Source: Rhodanobacter spathiphylli B39
GTDB taxonomy: Bacteria; Pseudomonadota; Gammaproteobacteria; Xanthomonadales; Rhodanobacteraceae
DNA length: 45,152 nt
NCBI RefSeq assembly: GCF_000264295.1
Contig: NZ_AJXT01000009.1
Coordinates: forward strand, 1-45,152
Reading direction: 5' to 3'
The notes under the pieces were generated by a model. It ran no database searches. It was given only the letters and a program-made list of their open reading frames with translations, and had not been told where the DNA came from. Both the position numbers and the translations under genes were made by a program. Shown here piece by piece: positions 42,602-45,152 of this stretch. Every line of letters starts with the position of its first letter. The stretch's first letter is position 1.

Positions 42602-43336
42602 TCAGATCTGCGCCAGCCCACCATCGACGGCCAGCTCGCTGGCGGTCATGAAGCTGCTGTCCGACGACGCCAGGAAGGCCGCCGCCGCCCCGATCTCGGC
42701 CGGTTCGGCCATGCGCTGCAACGGGTTCATCGAGGCGAACGCCTTCAGGCCTTCCTCGCCCACCGCGGCCTTCGCCAGTTCGGTCGCGGTCGGTCCGGGC
42801 GACAGCACGTTGACCCGGATGCCGGTGCCCTTCAGGTCCTCCGCGAAGGTCCTGGCGAGGTTGCGCACGGCGGCCTTGCTCGCGCTGTAGACGCCGAAGG
42901 CCGGGGCGCCGGTGGTGCCGGCGCTCGATCCGGTCAGGATGATCGAGCCACCCGGGCCCATCAGCGGCAGCGCCTGCTGCACCGTGAAGATCGTGCCCTT
43001 CACGTTGGTATCGAAGGTTTCGTCGATGTGCTCCGCGGTGATCTGGCCCAGCGGGAGCAGGCCGCCGGTCCCGGCGTTGGCGAACACGATATCGAGGGTG
43101 CCGCGTTCGGCCTTCACCGCCGCGTAAAGCCGGTCGAGATCGGCCGGGTCGGAGACCGAGCCCTGCACCGCGCGGGCGTTGGGGCCGAGCTTTGCCAGCG
43201 CGGCGTCGAGCGCTTCCTGCTGACGGCCGTAGATGAAGACGAAGGCGCCTTCCTCGATGAAGCGCTCTGCCGCTGCGATGCCGATGCCGGTGGCGCCGCC
43301 GGTGATGACGGCGGTCTTGCCGTTCAACTTGCTCAT
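42602..43336 (-). CDS. Short-chain dehydrogenase/reductase
   Basis: 244 residues, classical SDR. Cofactor motif TGGATGIG (residues 12-19), NAG at 87-89, catalytic Ser137/138, Tyr150 and Lys154 (GVYSASKAAV). An Arg in GRQQ after strand 2 suggests NADP(H). It follows the NADP-binding gene by 93 bp on the same strand, and both lie beyond a divergent LysR gene that may control them. Confidence 0.95.
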   Translation of the reverse strand: MSKLNGKTAVITGGATGIGIAAAERFIEEGAFVFIYGRQQEALDAALAKLGPNARAVQGSVSDPADLDRLYAAVKAERGTLDIVFANAGTGGLLPLGQITAEHIDETFDTNVKGTIFTVQQALPLMGPGGSIILTGSSAGTTGAPAFGVYSASKAAVRNLARTFAEDLKGTGIRVNVLSPGPTATELAKAAVGEEGLKAFASMNPLQRMAEPAEIGAAAAFLASSDSSFMTASELAVDGGLAQI

Positions 43337-43397
43337 GTCATGGATCCTTGGTGGGAGGGGTTGCCACTGCCGAAGCGGTGATGGGGATGGCGCGCCG

Positions 43398-43417
43398 ATC
43401 GCGATCCTTGTCGCGAT
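43398..43417 (-). other. Weak hairpin between the two reductase genes
   Basis: ATCGCGA, six bases, TCGCGAT. A 7-bp stem in the 93-bp gap; too small to call a terminator with confidence. Confidence 0.25.
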
Positions 43418-43429
43418 GGCCGTGCGCGT

Positions 43430-44029
43430 TCAGGGCTGCTGCTTGAACAGGTCCTGGAAAATCAGCGGGCCCCAGACGCGGCCGCGTGCCTGCACCAGCG
43501 CGCCGCCCTCGTCGAACTTGCCGAGGTTGACGGGGGCGAAGCCGAGTCGCTTGGCAAGGTCCGCCACTTGCGCGGTGGCCGCTTCGTCGTCGCTCGACAG
43601 GAACACCACCCGGTGGCCGCCCTCGACCTTGGGGTCGGTGGCCAGCGTGCGCGACAGCAGGTGGTTGAAGCCCTTGACGAACCTGGCGCCGGGGAACGAC
43701 CTGGCGGCGAAGGCGGAGGAGGGGAGGTTGTCGAGCGTTTCGACGGGGTCATTCGTGTTCATCGCGTCGATGACCGTCTTGCCCTTCCAGTCCGCAAGCA
43801 GCTTGCCGATGTCACGGTGCCCCTCGAACAGCACCGCCAGGATGATCACGTCCGCCTTGACCGCTTCCTGCAAAGTCCCTGGGATGACCCTGGGGCCGAT
43901 CGCCTGCGCCTGCGGCAACAGTGCTTCGGGCGGCCGCCGGCTGGCGACCGTAACTTCGATGTTGTTGCGGGCGAACGCGCGGGCGAGGGCCTGGCCGATG
44001 GAACCGAAACCGATGATGGCGTAGCTCAT
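43430..44029 (-). CDS. NADPH-dependent F420-reductase-like NADP-binding protein
   Basis: 199 residues. Opens with the Rossmann motif AIIGFGSIGQALA followed by TVASRRP, a basic NADP-preferring turn. DVIILAVLFEGHRDI and IDAMNTND fit the NADP oxidoreductase (F420-dependent type) superfamily; F420 itself is unlikely in this organism, so the substrate is unknown. Start ATG 44029 was preferred to an upstream extension without similarity. Divergent from the LysR gene (128 bp). Confidence 0.85.
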   Translation of the reverse strand: MSYAIIGFGSIGQALARAFARNNIEVTVASRRPPEALLPQAQAIGPRVIPGTLQEAVKADVIILAVLFEGHRDIGKLLADWKGKTVIDAMNTNDPVETLDNLPSSAFAARSFPGARFVKGFNHLLSRTLATDPKVEGGHRVVFLSSDDEAATAQVADLAKRLGFAPVNLGKFDEGGALVQARGRVWGPLIFQDLFKQQP

Positions 44030-44105
44030 GGGGATGATCCTTCTTGAGTGGGGTGATCCGGCCTGTTCGAGCCGGTTGCCCAACCAATCTGGGTCGCTTG
44101 ACGCA

Positions 44106-44118
44106 TCAAACCAATTGA
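44106..44118. promoter_or_regulatory. Candidate LysR-type operator
   Basis: TCAA-N5-TTGA, a T-N11-A dyad of the LysR class, in the 128-bp AT-richer space between divergent genes. A second small dyad TTGA-N4-TCAA (44098-44109) overlaps it. Suggests autoregulation and control of the reductase genes. Confidence 0.45.
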
Positions 44119-44157
44119 CGAAACATCGCTTGATACGATCTATTTTCTGGATAACTC

Positions 44158-45105
44158 ATGCTCGACAACGTCACCATCAACCAGCTGCGTGCGTTCGTGG
44201 CGGTGTGCGACCAGGGCAGTTTTTCGGGTGCCGCGCGCAAGCTCGCGCGGGCGCAGTCGGCCATCAGCCACGCGATCAAGGCGCTGGAAAGCGCGTTCGA
44301 CGTCGAGCTGTTCGAGCGCAACACGCGCAAGGCTCAGCTCACCGCGGCGGGGCGCAGCCTTCTGCCGGATGCCCGGGCGGTGATCTCGCGCACGGAGGAA
44401 ATGAAGAACCGCGCCGGCGCGATCGCCAAGGCCGGTGTGCCGCAAGTGTCGGTGGCGGTCGACGCCTACTTTCCGCGCGCCCACCTGATCGGCTGCCTGC
44501 GCACTCTGCAGGAAGAATGCCCCGCCGCCGCGATCAACCTGCGCATCACCACCATGCAGGGCGGCGAAAAGCTGGTGCTCGAAAAAGTGTGCGCCCTGGC
44601 CGTCACCATCAACGACGTGCCGGAAGTGAACCCGCATGCCATCGAGCGCCACTGGCTGCGCGAGGAAGCGATGGCGACGGTCTGTGCGCCGACCTATCCG
44701 CTGGCTTCGACACCCAGCCCCGTCCCCGTGGACGAGTTTGGCCGCTACATCCAGATCATCGTCACCGACAACCAGCCCGGCGCCGACAAGACCCAACAGG
44801 GTGTTGCCGGCAAGCGCCAGTGGCTGGTCAATGACCTTGGCGCCAAACGCGATCTGCTGAAGGCCGGGCTGGGATGGGGACACTTGCCGCGGCATCTCGT
44901 CGCCGAGGATCTGGCCAGCGGACAGCTCGTCGAGCTTGAGCGGCGTGCGTGGCACATCCGTTCGCTGACGTTCGTGGTTTCACAGCGGCGCGGGCATGAT
45001 CTGTCGGCGTGCGAGGCGCGGTTGGTGGAGCTGCTTGGGGAGGCTTGGCTTCGTGCGAACGCGCCGTTGCCTGAGGCGCTGGCGGAGAACCGCAGCTCCA
45101 CTTAA
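44158..45105 (+). CDS. LysR family transcriptional regulator
   Basis: 315 residues. N-terminal winged helix: NQLRAFVAVCDQGSFSGAA, RKLARAQSAISHAIKALE and VELFERNTRKAQLTAAG, the standard LysR HTH. The effector-binding domain starts around residue 92 (VSVAVDAYFPRAHLIG). Divergent from the NADP-binding reductase and SDR, its probable targets. The last 47 bases of the window after its stop hold nothing I can call. Confidence 0.94.
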   Translation: MLDNVTINQLRAFVAVCDQGSFSGAARKLARAQSAISHAIKALESAFDVELFERNTRKAQLTAAGRSLLPDARAVISRTEEMKNRAGAIAKAGVPQVSVAVDAYFPRAHLIGCLRTLQEECPAAAINLRITTMQGGEKLVLEKVCALAVTINDVPEVNPHAIERHWLREEAMATVCAPTYPLASTPSPVPVDEFGRYIQIIVTDNQPGADKTQQGVAGKRQWLVNDLGAKRDLLKAGLGWGHLPRHLVAEDLASGQLVELERRAWHIRSLTFVVSQRRGHDLSACEARLVELLGEAWLRANAPLPEALAENRSST

Positions 45106-45152
45106 TTGGCCACGTCCCCTTTAATTTCTTATGTCAGGGCGCGCTATCGTGG

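Noticed and set aside
44098..44109. TTGA-N4-TCAA as an FNR site
   Set aside because: FNR-type sites need TTGA-N6-TCAA; spacing is two bases short.

Overview
ORGANISM. High-GC DNA with tightly packed genes and many ATGA/GTGA stop-start overlaps. Gene content is gammaproteobacterial: succinylase-type lysine synthesis (dapD, dapE), a clade I nitrous-oxide reductase cluster, TonB receptors and an FHA-type exoprotein. Rhodanobacteraceae/Xanthomonadales (a Rhodanobacter-like denitrifier) fits best. This is inferred from gene order and protein style, with no database search. LAYOUT. 1-4.4 kb: 3' end of a giant repeat adhesin and a translationally coupled secreted protein. 4.4-7.2 kb (minus): a lone T6SS tssA, two small proteins and an FMN reductase. 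7.3-11.2 kb (plus): dapD, an ArsC/YffB-like protein, a DUF2165 membrane protein, a ferritin-like/VIT1 iron transporter and dapE. 11.3-15.8 kb (plus): a structured leader, then TonB receptor, YfiR-like protein, CHASE8-type histidine kinase and response regulator. 15.9-26.2 kb (minus): a nine-gene nos operon (fpr-like, apbE/nosX-like, nosR, Z, D, F, Y, L, tatA) behind a candidate FNR/DNR-type box. 26.3-26.6 kb: a decayed histidine-kinase fragment. 26.65-31.7 kb: an ECF sigma/anti-sigma pair divergent from an operon for a DUF3034 barrel, a periplasmic truncated globin, a cupredoxin lipoprotein and a Cache-HAMP sensor with no output domain. 31.7-35.0 kb (minus): phosphodiester glycosidase and penicillin acylase. 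35.1-35.9 kb: two coupled Nudix genes. 35.95-36.25 kb: palindromic repeats. 36.2-40.2 kb (minus): an M16 peptidase pair and a split lipoate ligase (LplA + LplB). 40.5-45.1 kb: Rrf2 regulator with a thioredoxin-reductase-like flavoprotein, a divergent methyltransferase, an SDR, an NADP-binding reductase and a divergent LysR regulator. HOW THE GENES WORK TOGETHER. The nos operon holds what is needed to reduce N2O: NosZ (Tat-exported), NosR with its probable flavin transferase for electron supply, NosDFY/L for copper-centre assembly, a TatA-like protein, and a ferredoxin reductase as a possible electron source. The most promising less-known system is the ECF-controlled region. The divergent sigma and DUF3034 genes are each preceded by the same two-block motif GCATCY-N16-CGTAY. 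This suggests an autoregulated regulon of an outer-membrane protein, a periplasmic globin, a periplasmic copper protein and a membrane sensor, next to nos, plausibly for gas or redox/nitrosative sensing (inference).
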